DNA of 27,327 nucleotides from Clostridiales bacterium (GCA_003539375.1 DPPH01000064.1:5736-33062), one strand, 5' to 3'; shown: positions 7,870 to 16,087, counted from the first letter of the stretch. Notes: a model not told the origin generated them from the letters alone. Program-made: numbers and translations.

Positions 7870-10800
7870 CTACTCCTCCTTAACTATTCGCTCTAACCTT
7901 AACAGGTGTTCTATGTCGTTTATTATAAAGCTTGAAGGTTTTAAGTTAAACTTATAATTAAGCTGTCTACCCTTATCAGGATATCTTGGAGAAATAATAA
8001 CTTCTCCCAATCTACTTAAGGTGAGATTTCTCTCGTAAAGCTCCTGATATTCTTTTTCTAAGGTTTCTAATATATTTTTTGTATTTTCAAGACATACCAT
8101 TGATAGATTAAATATTTTATCTCTATCAGTATCTTTAATAAAGTGAGGAGCAACATAAGGTAAAATTAAGTTAATAGACCTAATTAAGTTAAGATTGTTA
8201 CCGTCACTTCTCATTATATGGTCTCCACCTAAAAACGGATACATAAGATTTTCATTAAACCAGTTTCTTAGATTTGGTATAAAGTAAGCAGAATCTACTT
8301 CGCTATTTTGTATCTCCATAAGTTCCTTTCCTCTTCCGGAAAGAAGACCAACTACGATTTTCTTTACAGGAATGTCTTCTTTTTTAAATAAAGGACCTAT
8401 TGCTTTAATCCTATATCCCTTGTGCAGGAGATCATCTACAAGGATTACGGTTCTATCAAAAGATTTGATTGTTTTTATCTGGTTTTCGAGAGTAGAGTAG
8501 TTTGGGTATTCTCCAACCTTAAATCCTCTTAAATCCGGGTAAAACATCTTCTCTGTATGTAGAGATTTAGTCACAGTATTCGGTGCGACCTTGCCCTGCA
8601 TTATGTTACCGAAAGGAACACACATATACTCGCCTAAAAACCTAGGCTTTGTAGGTATAGTCGGTACGTTATTTATGTCGCATATTTTTCCTATCAATTT
8701 ATGGTGAAGCATCTCGTTATCAAAAGACAGTACTAAAGACCCTGGATATAAGTCCACTAAAGATTTTTGAAGTCTTTTCCTAGATTTTTGTATCTCGTCA
8801 ATTACAATAGGATTGTTTTTAAAAGGTTCTTTAAGAAAACTTACCATATTAAGCATTAAAGATATAACCTTACTCATATCAACTGAGTGAACATTTATCC
8901 TATCATCTCCTGATGGGATTTGTTTAAATCCGTGAAGATGAAGGAGCTCATAAATTTTTTCCGATTTAATATTAGTCAAAATATTATGGTAAACTGCATA
9001 GGTTAAATTTTCTGATAAACCATGGGATAAGGTTTCAGTTATAATTATCTGTTCTAAATTAGAAGAATTCACTTTTTTGTTGAAGTAGAATCCATCTATT
9101 ACCATGATTTTTCCGAAAGCATTTTCTCTTAAAAAGCTGGTTACCTTTGTATTTTCAAACTCAGAATATAACTGGGTAAGTTCTATATAATGAAAAGCCG
9201 AAAATGCTACAATCTGATCGTTATTAGCATGGTCTCGAATTATTAACAGTTTCATTTTTCGGCTATTCAGTTTTTCCCCGGTATTTTTATATAAATCCGT
9301 GTGAATAAAAATATGGTGTCCTATTTCCTTTAAGATATTTTCGTTAAGATTGTCAATTATTTCAATCTTTAAAGATTTTGCTTCTATTAAGGATTTATAC
9401 TGAGGTTCTCTTAGATACAGTCCGTAATCGTAAATATACTGCTGAGCAAGAGGATCGATTAAGTTCGATATATCTCTATTTTCATCTATATGTTCTCTTA
9501 TCTGTGAAGAACTTATATCTTCAAGCTGCAGAGGTAGTTTTAAGTTTATTACTTTTCCTTTAATCCTAGTTTGGGCTTCCTTTGCTTTTTTAAAATCTTC
9601 CTGTTTAGTTTCAGAATTAGCCCTTAAAAATATTATATGATTAAGAGAGTGAATTGAAGATTTAGTTGGTCGACTCTTGTATGCACTGGCATTAACTAGA
9701 ACATCACTGCCTACAACTATGTATAACTCTTTATCTTTGAATAATTCCTTCAAATAATCTAAATCTCTGTTATTTGCAATATTCACAGGAATGTTATCAG
9801 GGAAAAGATATACATTAAGCTCATCTGAAATAGAAAGATTTACGATATTTCTTCTAAACATTCTAGGTTGAGTAAGCTTAGACCAGGAAAAAGCATCTAT
9901 AGTTAAATAGACATCAAAACCTAGGTTGGTGATTTCCTTTACAATTTGCTTGTGACTTAATGAAAATGGGTCGAAGGTTCCTGGGAAAAAGGCAACTTTT
10001 TTAGCTTCTTTGTAATCTAATTTATCCACAAAGAAGTTGTAGTCACTTATAAACCTATATATATGGTTTAATGACGCAGAGTTATTAAAGAAAAACAAAT
10101 CATCAGAGACTTTTTCAGCAAGTAAAGTTAAAAGTTTTTTACCTATTAATTGGAATATGTTTCTTTTTTCCTCAAGGGATAAAATGTCCGAAGCAAATAT
10201 AGTTTTTCCTATGTATAAAAAAGCCTCCTGTTTTACGGAATTATTATAATTCGATAGACCGCACATTAAAATTCCAAGCATATGATTGAGACGTTCATTA
10301 TAAATTATTTCATCTTCTTCAAATCTTTCCATATAATCAGCATAATTTTCAACTATTACACTTATTGTATTAAGGATTAATGGTATAGTTCTTCCGCTTT
10401 TAGTTTTTACATAGTCTGTAAAATCATCTAAAAATTCATCTAACTCTTTAGGAGGAAGATAAAGCATAAATTCTCCTAGATATTGGGGTATGTATTTTGA
10501 AAATTCATAACCTTCAATTTCAAGACCCCTAAGTAACTCTACGGAAACATCATTTCTCTGGTCGTAGGAAAGCATAGGAGCTAGTTGAAGCAAAGCAGAA
10601 CCAGCACTATTTCTGACAAACTCTACAGCACTTACCTTAACCAAGTTACAAAGGTGGGTTGCCGTATGCAATCTTGACATTGGAGAGATATTAGTCATAA
10701 ATTCTTTTATGAACTCTATGTTTGTAGCCTTCATAATCCAGTGTACTGCTGCCTTCAAATTCATCAAAAATATTTCTGATAAATTCTCAGAAGTTTTAAC

Positions 10801-12756
10801 CAGCATAGTTTTGTAGTAATCCAATACTTGATCTTCAAGATGAAGGTGGCAGGCTATTTTGTATTTTAGAAATCCAACAGCGACGTTGTCGTGGTGGTTA
10901 GATTCATTAATAAAAGCTTTTAACGGATCCAAAGATTTATTTTTATAATCAACTAAATCTGCTATTCGAAGAGCTGTATCTAATCCAACTACTAAGTTGT
11001 TATAGTCGTCATCATTACCGTCGCTGTTATCACGCATTATATCTACAATAAAATCAATAATTATTTTTAGTTGTACGTCGGTAACATAACTGTATGGAAG
11101 TCTCCATAAAGAATCTAGAAGAAAGAAAATATTTTCTTCAATATTAAAGTTGGATTGGATATTTTCAATATAGATTTCTAAATATCTGTTTATGTTATCT
11201 TTGTCACAGTTTTTAAAAAATTCTCCCACCATATTTTTAAGACAGTATCCTATCCATTCTCTGTGTTTCTCTATTATTTTATGGTCAGGATTTATTATTA
11301 AATCTAAGTACCTATCCCACAGTTCAAAGCTATCTGTTTCAGGTTTTTCAAGTTCCTGGTTTTCAGGTACCTCTTTTCTGTATTCATCATCAAAGCCTGC
11401 AATTATTGAACCTATAAGTTCAGCTGCCTGCTTTCTAATATCTCCTTCTTTGTGTACTAAGAGTTCGTACATAAAGTTTAAAGTAAGCATTTTCTGCTTA
11501 GGTATAAGATAAGTGTTGTATTCTCTAAATATATTTAAATAAGCTCTGATGTTTTTCCAGTCTTTTTCAGTTCTTGCAGCTTCTAAAACCAAACTAAGAG
11601 ATTCATCACTACTTAATTTGTACATTAAATCTATATTGTGACTTATGGCCATATTTATAAAATTATTAACTACTTCATAATCAGACATAAGAGAAGAATC
11701 TTTTTCTTCTTTTTCTCTATACTCACCTTCTAGACTTACATCAATACCTTTACTTATCATAAAGTTTTCAAAGTCTTTTAACTTTGCATAAACTCTTTTG
11801 TATCTCTTTTCTTTTGACTCATCTACGTTATCTAATTTCTCGAGAATTATATCAAAGGACTCATCAAGACCGAAAATTTCCATCTTGCTTTTTTTCTTTC
11901 TAGGATCATTTTTAACCCTAAAATCTGCATAGATAAGAACAAGAGATTCCAATGGTAGGTTTTCAAGTTCCAAATCCCAGGTTGAATGATTAACAGCAAC
12001 GTGGCCTATTTGAGGTATGTTAAATCTTCTAAACCACTGTTCGGTATAGTAGTAGTGAAGGTAAGGAACTCGGGTTAACTCTTCACCCTTACATCCGTAC
12101 TTACCTATATCATGCCCGGCAGCTGCTCCTGAAACTCTACCTAAATAAATCGGTATTCCTGCCTTGTCAAGTTGTTTCCCTACGTGCATGGCAACGTAGT
12201 GTACTCCAGCTATATGATCAAGGGAGTTATATCCGGTGATTTCTTTATTTAATCTCATTAATTCATATACGTATAACTTATCAAATAATTCTAAAAACCT
12301 TATATATTCAGAAGGGTCTTTTAAATTTGTTAGTTCTTCTTCTGTTAGAAATTCAAAATCTAAGAATTCATTAAAATCTCTATTTTCTTTAACACTGGTA
12401 AAAACAATTCTTAAAATTTTTAAATAGATTAAGGTACCTTTTTCATATTTTGGATCTAGGTCAATAGTAACTGCATTTGGGAAAGAGAAGTTGAGAATAT
12501 AGTTGTAGGCGTAATTAAGCCAATCTTCATGCTTTTCCTCTGATATGTTGTTCATAATATCGATACATAAATTTAATATATTTTTGCAGCTAATTTTATC
12601 CCTACTAACTAATGTAGAGAGTTTTGTTACGAAATGTTTATTTAAAACTAAAGAATGAATTTTTTCCTCAGTTAAATCTATTTTCTCTAAAAATTCTTTT
12701 TCGGTTAATCCGTTTAGTATTTCTTTATGAAGTTCATTAAGTGTAATTCTACTCAT
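7870..12756 (-). CDS. Giant multidomain protein: HD, helical repeats, NadD-like nucleotidyltransferase, GNAT-like and PRTase-like regions
   Basis: A 1628-residue protein. The longest frame begins at a TTG (12786), but GGGGAGGA lies just before the ATG at 12756, so that start is chosen. Seen in order: an HD-type hydrolase region at ~175-280 (DHIAGVH, GHDIGKYG, GHVAVNH, then IYADFR); a long leucine-rich helical stretch at ~370-900 that looks like HEAT/ARM repeats; an HIGH-type nucleotidyltransferase at ~915-1115 (VAFFPGTFDPFSLSH ... EDISSSQIREHI), closest to NadD; an alpha/beta region at ~1125-1285 ending LLHLHGFKQIP, reminiscent of GNAT acetyltransferases; and a phosphoribosyltransferase-like region at ~1335-1510 with VILVDDLLHKGYRI. 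No signal peptide or membrane segment is seen. Annotation pipelines tend to call such proteins cytidyltransferase-related. Domain content suggests nucleotide or pyridine-nucleotide chemistry, but the reaction is unknown. It heads an operon with the dehydrogenase-like and flavodoxin-like genes. Confidence 0.75.
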   Translation of the reverse strand: MSRITLNELHKEILNGLTEKEFLEKIDLTEEKIHSLVLNKHFVTKLSTLVSRDKISCKNILNLCIDIMNNISEEKHEDWLNYAYNYILNFSFPNAVTIDLDPKYEKGTLIYLKILRIVFTSVKENRDFNEFLDFEFLTEEELTNLKDPSEYIRFLELFDKLYVYELMRLNKEITGYNSLDHIAGVHYVAMHVGKQLDKAGIPIYLGRVSGAAAGHDIGKYGCKGEELTRVPYLHYYYTEQWFRRFNIPQIGHVAVNHSTWDLELENLPLESLVLIYADFRVKNDPRKKKSKMEIFGLDESFDIILEKLDNVDESKEKRYKRVYAKLKDFENFMISKGIDVSLEGEYREKEEKDSSLMSDYEVVNNFINMAISHNIDLMYKLSSDESLSLVLEAARTEKDWKNIRAYLNIFREYNTYLIPKQKMLTLNFMYELLVHKEGDIRKQAAELIGSIIAGFDDEYRKEVPENQELEKPETDSFELWDRYLDLIINPDHKIIEKHREWIGYCLKNMVGEFFKNCDKDNINRYLEIYIENIQSNFNIEENIFFLLDSLWRLPYSYVTDVQLKIIIDFIVDIMRDNSDGNDDDYNNLVVGLDTALRIADLVDYKNKSLDPLKAFINESNHHDNVAVGFLKYKIACHLHLEDQVLDYYKTMLVKTSENLSEIFLMNLKAAVHWIMKATNIEFIKEFMTNISPMSRLHTATHLCNLVKVSAVEFVRNSAGSALLQLAPMLSYDQRNDVSVELLRGLEIEGYEFSKYIPQYLGEFMLYLPPKELDEFLDDFTDYVKTKSGRTIPLILNTISVIVENYADYMERFEEDEIIYNERLNHMLGILMCGLSNYNNSVKQEAFLYIGKTIFASDILSLEEKRNIFQLIGKKLLTLLAEKVSDDLFFFNNSASLNHIYRFISDYNFFVDKLDYKEAKKVAFFPGTFDPFSLSHKQIVKEITNLGFDVYLTIDAFSWSKLTQPRMFRRNIVNLSISDELNVYLFPDNIPVNIANNRDLDYLKELFKDKELYIVVGSDVLVNASAYKSRPTKSSIHSLNHIIFLRANSETKQEDFKKAKEAQTRIKGKVINLKLPLQLEDISSSQIREHIDENRDISNLIDPLAQQYIYDYGLYLREPQYKSLIEAKSLKIEIIDNLNENILKEIGHHIFIHTDLYKNTGEKLNSRKMKLLIIRDHANNDQIVAFSAFHYIELTQLYSEFENTKVTSFLRENAFGKIMVIDGFYFNKKVNSSNLEQIIITETLSHGLSENLTYAVYHNILTNIKSEKIYELLHLHGFKQIPSGDDRINVHSVDMSKVISLMLNMVSFLKEPFKNNPIVIDEIQKSRKRLQKSLVDLYPGSLVLSFDNEMLHHKLIGKICDINNVPTIPTKPRFLGEYMCVPFGNIMQGKVAPNTVTKSLHTEKMFYPDLRGFKVGEYPNYSTLENQIKTIKSFDRTVILVDDLLHKGYRIKAIGPLFKKEDIPVKKIVVGLLSGRGKELMEIQNSEVDSAYFIPNLRNWFNENLMYPFLGGDHIMRSDGNNLNLIRSINLILPYVAPHFIKDTDRDKIFNLSMVCLENTKNILETLEKEYQELYERNLTLSRLGEVIISPRYPDKGRQLNYKFNLKPSSFIINDIEHLLRLERIVKEE

Positions 12757-12787
12757 ATTTTCCTCCCCTAAGCAATATATATACAAT

Positions 12788-12816
12788 ATTTTAACATTTT
12801 AAAATTATTCAGTAAA
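12788..12816 (-). promoter_or_regulatory. Probable sigma-A promoter of the giant-protein operon
   Basis: Read on the minus strand, TTTACT (12811-12816) and TAAAAT (12788-12793) are separated by exactly 17 bases, and the ribosome site GGGGAGGA follows about 20 bases downstream. The -35 matches 4 of 6 consensus bases and the -10 matches 5 of 6. It is divergent from the gntR promoter. Confidence 0.55.
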
Positions 12817-12842
12817 GCAGCAAATGTTTTAATAAAAAACAA

Positions 12843-12854
12843 ATGACATATCAT
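12843..12854. promoter_or_regulatory. Candidate operator ATGACATATCAT (GntR/HutC regulator)
   Basis: A 12-base near-palindrome (10 of 12 positions symmetric) sits between the divergent promoters of the giant operon and gntR, 3 bases upstream of the gntR -35. Its 11-base core TGACATATCAT recurs exactly in the iorA leader at 16039-16049. The half-site ATGACAT recurs at 12888-12894, over the predicted gntR transcription start. Assignment to the adjacent GntR protein is inferred. Confidence 0.45.
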
Positions 12855-12857
12855 ATT

Positions 12858-12886
12858 TTGACTTATTTTAAAAAGTCGTTTATAAT
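12858..12886 (+). promoter_or_regulatory. Sigma-A promoter of the GntR-family regulator gene
   Basis: TTGACT (12858-12863) and a perfect TATAAT (12881-12886) are spaced by 17 bases, with AGGAGG at 12901-12906, so the leader is very short (~20 bases). An inverted repeat GACTT-N8-AAGTC (12860-12877) lies inside the promoter spacer and could be a second regulator site. Confidence 0.8.
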
Positions 12887-12911
12887 TATGACATTATATA
12901 AGGAGGAAACA

Positions 12912-13625
12912 ATGGACAACACACCTCAATACGTAAAAATTAAAAATTATATTAAAGAAAATATAAAGCAGGGAAAGATTAAACCTGGAGAAAAAATTCC
13001 ATCAGAAAAAGAATTAGGAGATATTTTTAACGTAAGTAGAATAACTGCGACTACTGCTGTTAGAGATTTAGTCAACGAAGGTCTTGTCTATAGGATTCAA
13101 GGGAAAGGAACCTTTGTAACCGAAAAGAATCTTGAAGATATTAGAAAACATAGGTTTTACGGCTTCGAAAATGATAGTTCCCTAACAAAAGGGGAGCATA
13201 AAACTTTAAGTAAGGGTAAAATAAAAGCAGATGATGAATTGGCGGAAAAACTGGACATATCAACTGGAGAGGAAATTTACGAAATAGTAAGGACTAAGGT
13301 AATAAACAATAAAGTAAATGCTTTAGAGTATGTTTATCTACCTGTAAAATACTACCTATCTCTAGATATTGAAAATAGTGAAATAAATTTAATTCACGAT
13401 ATGGTTGAAGAGTACTGCTTTTTAAAACAGAAAAAAGCAAAAATTTACATTGATCCTATAATTTCAGGAGATAGAGAGGCTGAGTTGATGAATGTAGAAA
13501 AAAACAGTCCGATGCTTCTGTGGGAAAAGATAACCTATTCTGAAGAGGAGAAAATAGTAGAATATTCTAAAAATATAATCAACAGCGAGTTGTACAAATT
13601 CTATATGGATTTAGACTTAAATTAA
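12912..13625 (+). CDS. GntR-family transcriptional regulator, HutC/UTRA type
   Basis: A 237-residue protein. The frame extends up to 12843, but AGGAGG at 12901-12906 and a promoter lying inside that extension fix the start at the ATG at 12912. Residues 1-70 are a GntR winged helix-turn-helix (YVKIKNYIKENIKQGKIKPGEKIPSEKELG ... VSRITATTAVRDLV, then the wing YRIQGKGTFV, in pieces). Residues ~90-235 are a UTRA effector domain, typical of the HutC/FarR subfamily, which senses small acids, sugars or amino-acid derivatives. It is divergent from the giant-protein operon, and its gene is followed by iorAB on the opposite strand. The recurring TGACATATCAT word near its own promoter and that of iorA suggests autoregulation and control of both flanking units. 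Ligand unknown. Confidence 0.9.
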   Translation: MDNTPQYVKIKNYIKENIKQGKIKPGEKIPSEKELGDIFNVSRITATTAVRDLVNEGLVYRIQGKGTFVTEKNLEDIRKHRFYGFENDSSLTKGEHKTLSKGKIKADDELAEKLDISTGEEIYEIVRTKVINNKVNALEYVYLPVKYYLSLDIENSEINLIHDMVEEYCFLKQKKAKIYIDPIISGDREAELMNVEKNSPMLLWEKITYSEEEKIVEYSKNIINSELYKFYMDLDLN

Positions 13626-13655
13626 GGCCTATCGATTAAGATAGACCTTTTTTTA
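13625..13655 (+). terminator. Rho-independent terminator after gntR
   Basis: AGGCCTATC and GATAGACCT form a 9-pair stem with one mismatch around a 6-base loop, followed by seven T. The stem begins in the stop codon of gntR. The T run lies on the + strand side, so it serves gntR rather than the convergent iorB. Confidence 0.8.
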
Positions 13656-13664
13656 TTTATTATA

Positions 13665-14234
13665 TTATATACTGTAACCTTTTTCATAAGCTTGAATATT
13701 TAAATCCACAAACTTTTCCGGTACATTATCTTTGATTACCTGTTTCCAATCAATATCTTCAAGACCTATGTATTTCACTAAAGATCCTAAAAGGATTATA
13801 TTCATAACTTTAGAATTACCCAACTCCTTAGCCATATCGAAAGCATTGTATGACTTGAAGTTTTCAACTTTTGATTGATATTCTTCAATTAGGTCTTCAG
13901 GATATTCAGATAAATTTAAGGTAACTGTAAAGGGTTGAATTTGATGTTCATTTAAAATTAAAATACCATCATCCTTTAAATATTCCAACCATCTTAAAGC
14001 TTCAGATCTTTCGAAAGAAACTATTATATCTGCAGTTCCTTTTTCAATGACTGGAGAGTAAACCTTATCTCCGTATCTTATTTGCGTAGTTACACTACCG
14101 CCTCTTTGTGACATGCCGTGGATTTCAGCCATTTTAACATCGTGACCGGCCTCTAAAAGACCTTGAGATAGTATCTTAGAGGTTAGGATAGTTCCTTGGC
14201 CACCTACTCCTACTAATAAAATGTTTTTAGTCAT
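13665..14234 (-). CDS. iorB: Indolepyruvate ferredoxin oxidoreductase, beta subunit
   Basis: A 189-residue protein from the ATG at 14234, which has AGGTG 6 bases upstream. A GTG at 14243 would add three residues and is less well placed. The N-terminal motif ILLVGVGGQGTILTSKIL and the following EIHGMSQRGGSVTTQIRYG are the signature of the gamma/beta (PorC/KorC/IorB) subunit of 2-oxoacid:ferredoxin oxidoreductases. With IorA it oxidatively decarboxylates aryl pyruvates (indolepyruvate, phenylpyruvate, p-hydroxyphenylpyruvate) to aryl-acetyl-CoA with reduced ferredoxin, as part of aromatic amino-acid fermentation. It starts one base beyond the iorA stop, so the two are translationally coupled. 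Length is typical. Substrate range beyond aryl pyruvates is not readable from the sequence. Confidence 0.93.
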   Translation of the reverse strand: MTKNILLVGVGGQGTILTSKILSQGLLEAGHDVKMAEIHGMSQRGGSVTTQIRYGDKVYSPVIEKGTADIIVSFERSEALRWLEYLKDDGILILNEHQIQPFTVTLNLSEYPEDLIEEYQSKVENFKSYNAFDMAKELGNSKVMNIILLGSLVKYIGLEDIDWKQVIKDNVPEKFVDLNIQAYEKGYSI

Positions 14235-14235
14235 T

Positions 14236-16002
14236 TTATTCACCTACCTTTTCTATTGCGTCAAATGGACATACTTGAAGACATACAGTACAACCATTAC
14301 ACTGACTTTCATCAATAAATACCTTATCGTCTTTAATCTGCAGAGCAGGACAACCTGTTCTTAGGCATGATTTACAGAAAGTACATTTATCAGGGTCAAC
14401 CTTACATTTCATGTTTTCTCTTTCTTTTATAATAGGTTTTAGTAAGGCACATTCTCTCTTAGCTATAATCACAAAAGGTTCTTCGCTGTCGTAACCCATC
14501 TTAATAGCGTTTTTAGTAGCCAATAAATCATAAGGATCTATTGTAACAATATTTTCTTCTTTTACACCACAGGCTACGCAAAGTTTTTCTATATCAATCT
14601 TATTTGTTATTTCTCCTGATGCTGTAACTCCAGTATTAGGATTGTCCTGGTGTCCTGTCATAGCTGTAATACTGTTGTCTAAAATAATCGTTGTTATTGG
14701 AGTATCATTGTAAGTCATGTTTATAAGTCCAGTGATTCCTGAATGGAAGAAAGTTGAATCACCTATCAAAGCAAAAGCTTTGTATTTAGTATCTTCCGCC
14801 ATTTCATTTCCTCGCTGGAATCCCTGAGCTGCTGTAACAGATCCTCCCATACATACTGAAAAGTCCATAGCCTCAAGAGGAGGTAGGTATCCTAAAGTAT
14901 AGCAACCTATATCTCCGGAGAAAAATGCTTTGTTTTTATATTTTTTAAGTTCTTGATAAAGACCTCTGTGAGGACATCCTGCACACAGTACAGGAGGTCT
15001 TGATGGTGCTTGTAGTTCTGTAGTATGAGAAACTTCAGGTTTAATTCCTAAAAGTTTTTCTCTGATTAATTCAGGACTGAACTCTCCACATATAGGGAAA
15101 AGCTCTTTACCTATACAATCTACACCCCAAGATTTAATTTGAGTTTCCATAAAAGGTTCATTTTCTTCTATTACATAAAGTTTATCTACCTTATTGGCAA
15201 AATCCTTTATCATTTCATCGGGAAGTGGATTAGAAAAACCTACTTTTAGATAAGAGGCATTGTCACCCATTACTTCCTTAGCATATTCATAAGAAACCCC
15301 ATTACAAATAATACCAATTGAAGTATCTCCCATTTCAAACCTATTTAAAGGACAGTTGTTTGAATATTTTCTTAGTTCTTCAAGATTTTTTTCGATCTGT
15401 GGATGTCTTTCTCTTGAATGTGCCGGTACCATAATATATTTTTTCTGATTTTTTTCAAATTGTTTTACTTCAGGAACAACTCTATCCCCTAATTCTACCA
15501 CTGTTTTTGAGTGGCAAATACGGGTAGTAACTCTAAATAATACTGTAGTATCGTATTTTTCGCTTATATTGTAAGCATATTTCATATAATCTATACATTC
15601 TTGAGAATTTGAAGGTTCTATTAAAGCAACCTTAGCGTGTTTAGCATAAAGTCTGTTGTCTTGCTCATTCTGAGAAGAAAACATATTCGGTTCGTCAGCT
15701 GTAATTAATACAAATCCACCATTTGAACCGTGATAAGCATAAGACATAAAAGGGTCTGCTGCAACATTTACTCCTACATGTTTCATAGAAGCAAAGGATC
15801 TTACACCTCTTACGGCAGCACCAATAGCTACTTCTGCAGCCACCTTTTCATTAGGTGCCCATTCTGCGTAAACGTCTTCATATTTTGAAAAATTTTCCAT
15901 TATCTCCGTACTTGGAGTGCCGGGATAAGATGATGCTACTAGAACTCCAGCTTCATAAGCTCCTCTAGCGATAGCTTCATTTCCCGTCATTAAAGTCTTC
16001 AT
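14236..16002 (-). CDS. iorA: Indolepyruvate ferredoxin oxidoreductase, alpha subunit
   Basis: A 588-residue protein. The N-terminal pyrimidine-binding domain begins LMTGNEAIARGAYEAGV and contains SSYPGTPSTEI. The thiamine-diphosphate domain follows in the second half, with CAGCPHRG, GDIGCYTLG, GDSTFFHSG and DNSITAMTGHQDNP. The C terminus is a 2[4Fe-4S] ferredoxin domain with CTFCKSCLRTGCP and CNGCTVCLQVCP, so both clusters look intact. This is the standard IorA architecture and length. It forms the catalytic heteromer with IorB in the cytoplasm of anaerobes, passing electrons to ferredoxin. AGGAGG lies 9 bases before the ATG. A strong promoter and a candidate GntR operator lie directly upstream, and the opine-dehydrogenase-like gene is divergent from it. 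Confidence 0.95.
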   Translation of the reverse strand: MKTLMTGNEAIARGAYEAGVLVASSYPGTPSTEIMENFSKYEDVYAEWAPNEKVAAEVAIGAAVRGVRSFASMKHVGVNVAADPFMSYAYHGSNGGFVLITADEPNMFSSQNEQDNRLYAKHAKVALIEPSNSQECIDYMKYAYNISEKYDTTVLFRVTTRICHSKTVVELGDRVVPEVKQFEKNQKKYIMVPAHSRERHPQIEKNLEELRKYSNNCPLNRFEMGDTSIGIICNGVSYEYAKEVMGDNASYLKVGFSNPLPDEMIKDFANKVDKLYVIEENEPFMETQIKSWGVDCIGKELFPICGEFSPELIREKLLGIKPEVSHTTELQAPSRPPVLCAGCPHRGLYQELKKYKNKAFFSGDIGCYTLGYLPPLEAMDFSVCMGGSVTAAQGFQRGNEMAEDTKYKAFALIGDSTFFHSGITGLINMTYNDTPITTIILDNSITAMTGHQDNPNTGVTASGEITNKIDIEKLCVACGVKEENIVTIDPYDLLATKNAIKMGYDSEEPFVIIAKRECALLKPIIKERENMKCKVDPDKCTFCKSCLRTGCPALQIKDDKVFIDESQCNGCTVCLQVCPFDAIEKVGE

Positions 16003-16037
16003 TATATATAACCTCCTAAATTAATATAATAGACATG

Positions 16038-16049
16038 TTGACATATCAT
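16038..16049. promoter_or_regulatory. Candidate operator in the iorA leader (TTGACATATCAT)
   Basis: This shares an exact 11-base core (TGACATATCAT) with the site at 12843-12854 in front of gntR. A further half-site-like GACAT at 16032-16036 lies 8 bases away in direct orientation. The site falls a few bases downstream of the predicted iorA transcription start, a position suited to repression. Binding by the nearby GntR regulator is inferred. Confidence 0.45.
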
Positions 16050-16058
16050 TTCAGATAT

Positions 16059-16087
16059 AGTATATACGAATCTAAAAAATCAGTCAA
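16059..16087 (-). promoter_or_regulatory. Sigma-A promoter of iorAB
   Basis: On the minus strand, TTGACT (16082-16087) and TATACT (16059-16064) are spaced by exactly 17 bases, each matching 5 of 6 consensus bases. The -10 overlaps a perfect palindrome GTATATAC (16060-16067), which also fits the general HutC-type operator pattern GTxTAxAC. This is an alternative regulator site to the one at 16038-16049. Confidence 0.75.

Noticed and set aside
10022..10030. Perfect DnaA box TTATCCACA inside the giant gene
   Set aside because: Single copy within coding sequence, at the number expected by chance for a window of this size.
12757..12786. TTG start giving a 1638-residue giant protein
   Set aside because: A strong ribosome site precedes the ATG at 12756; none precedes the TTG.
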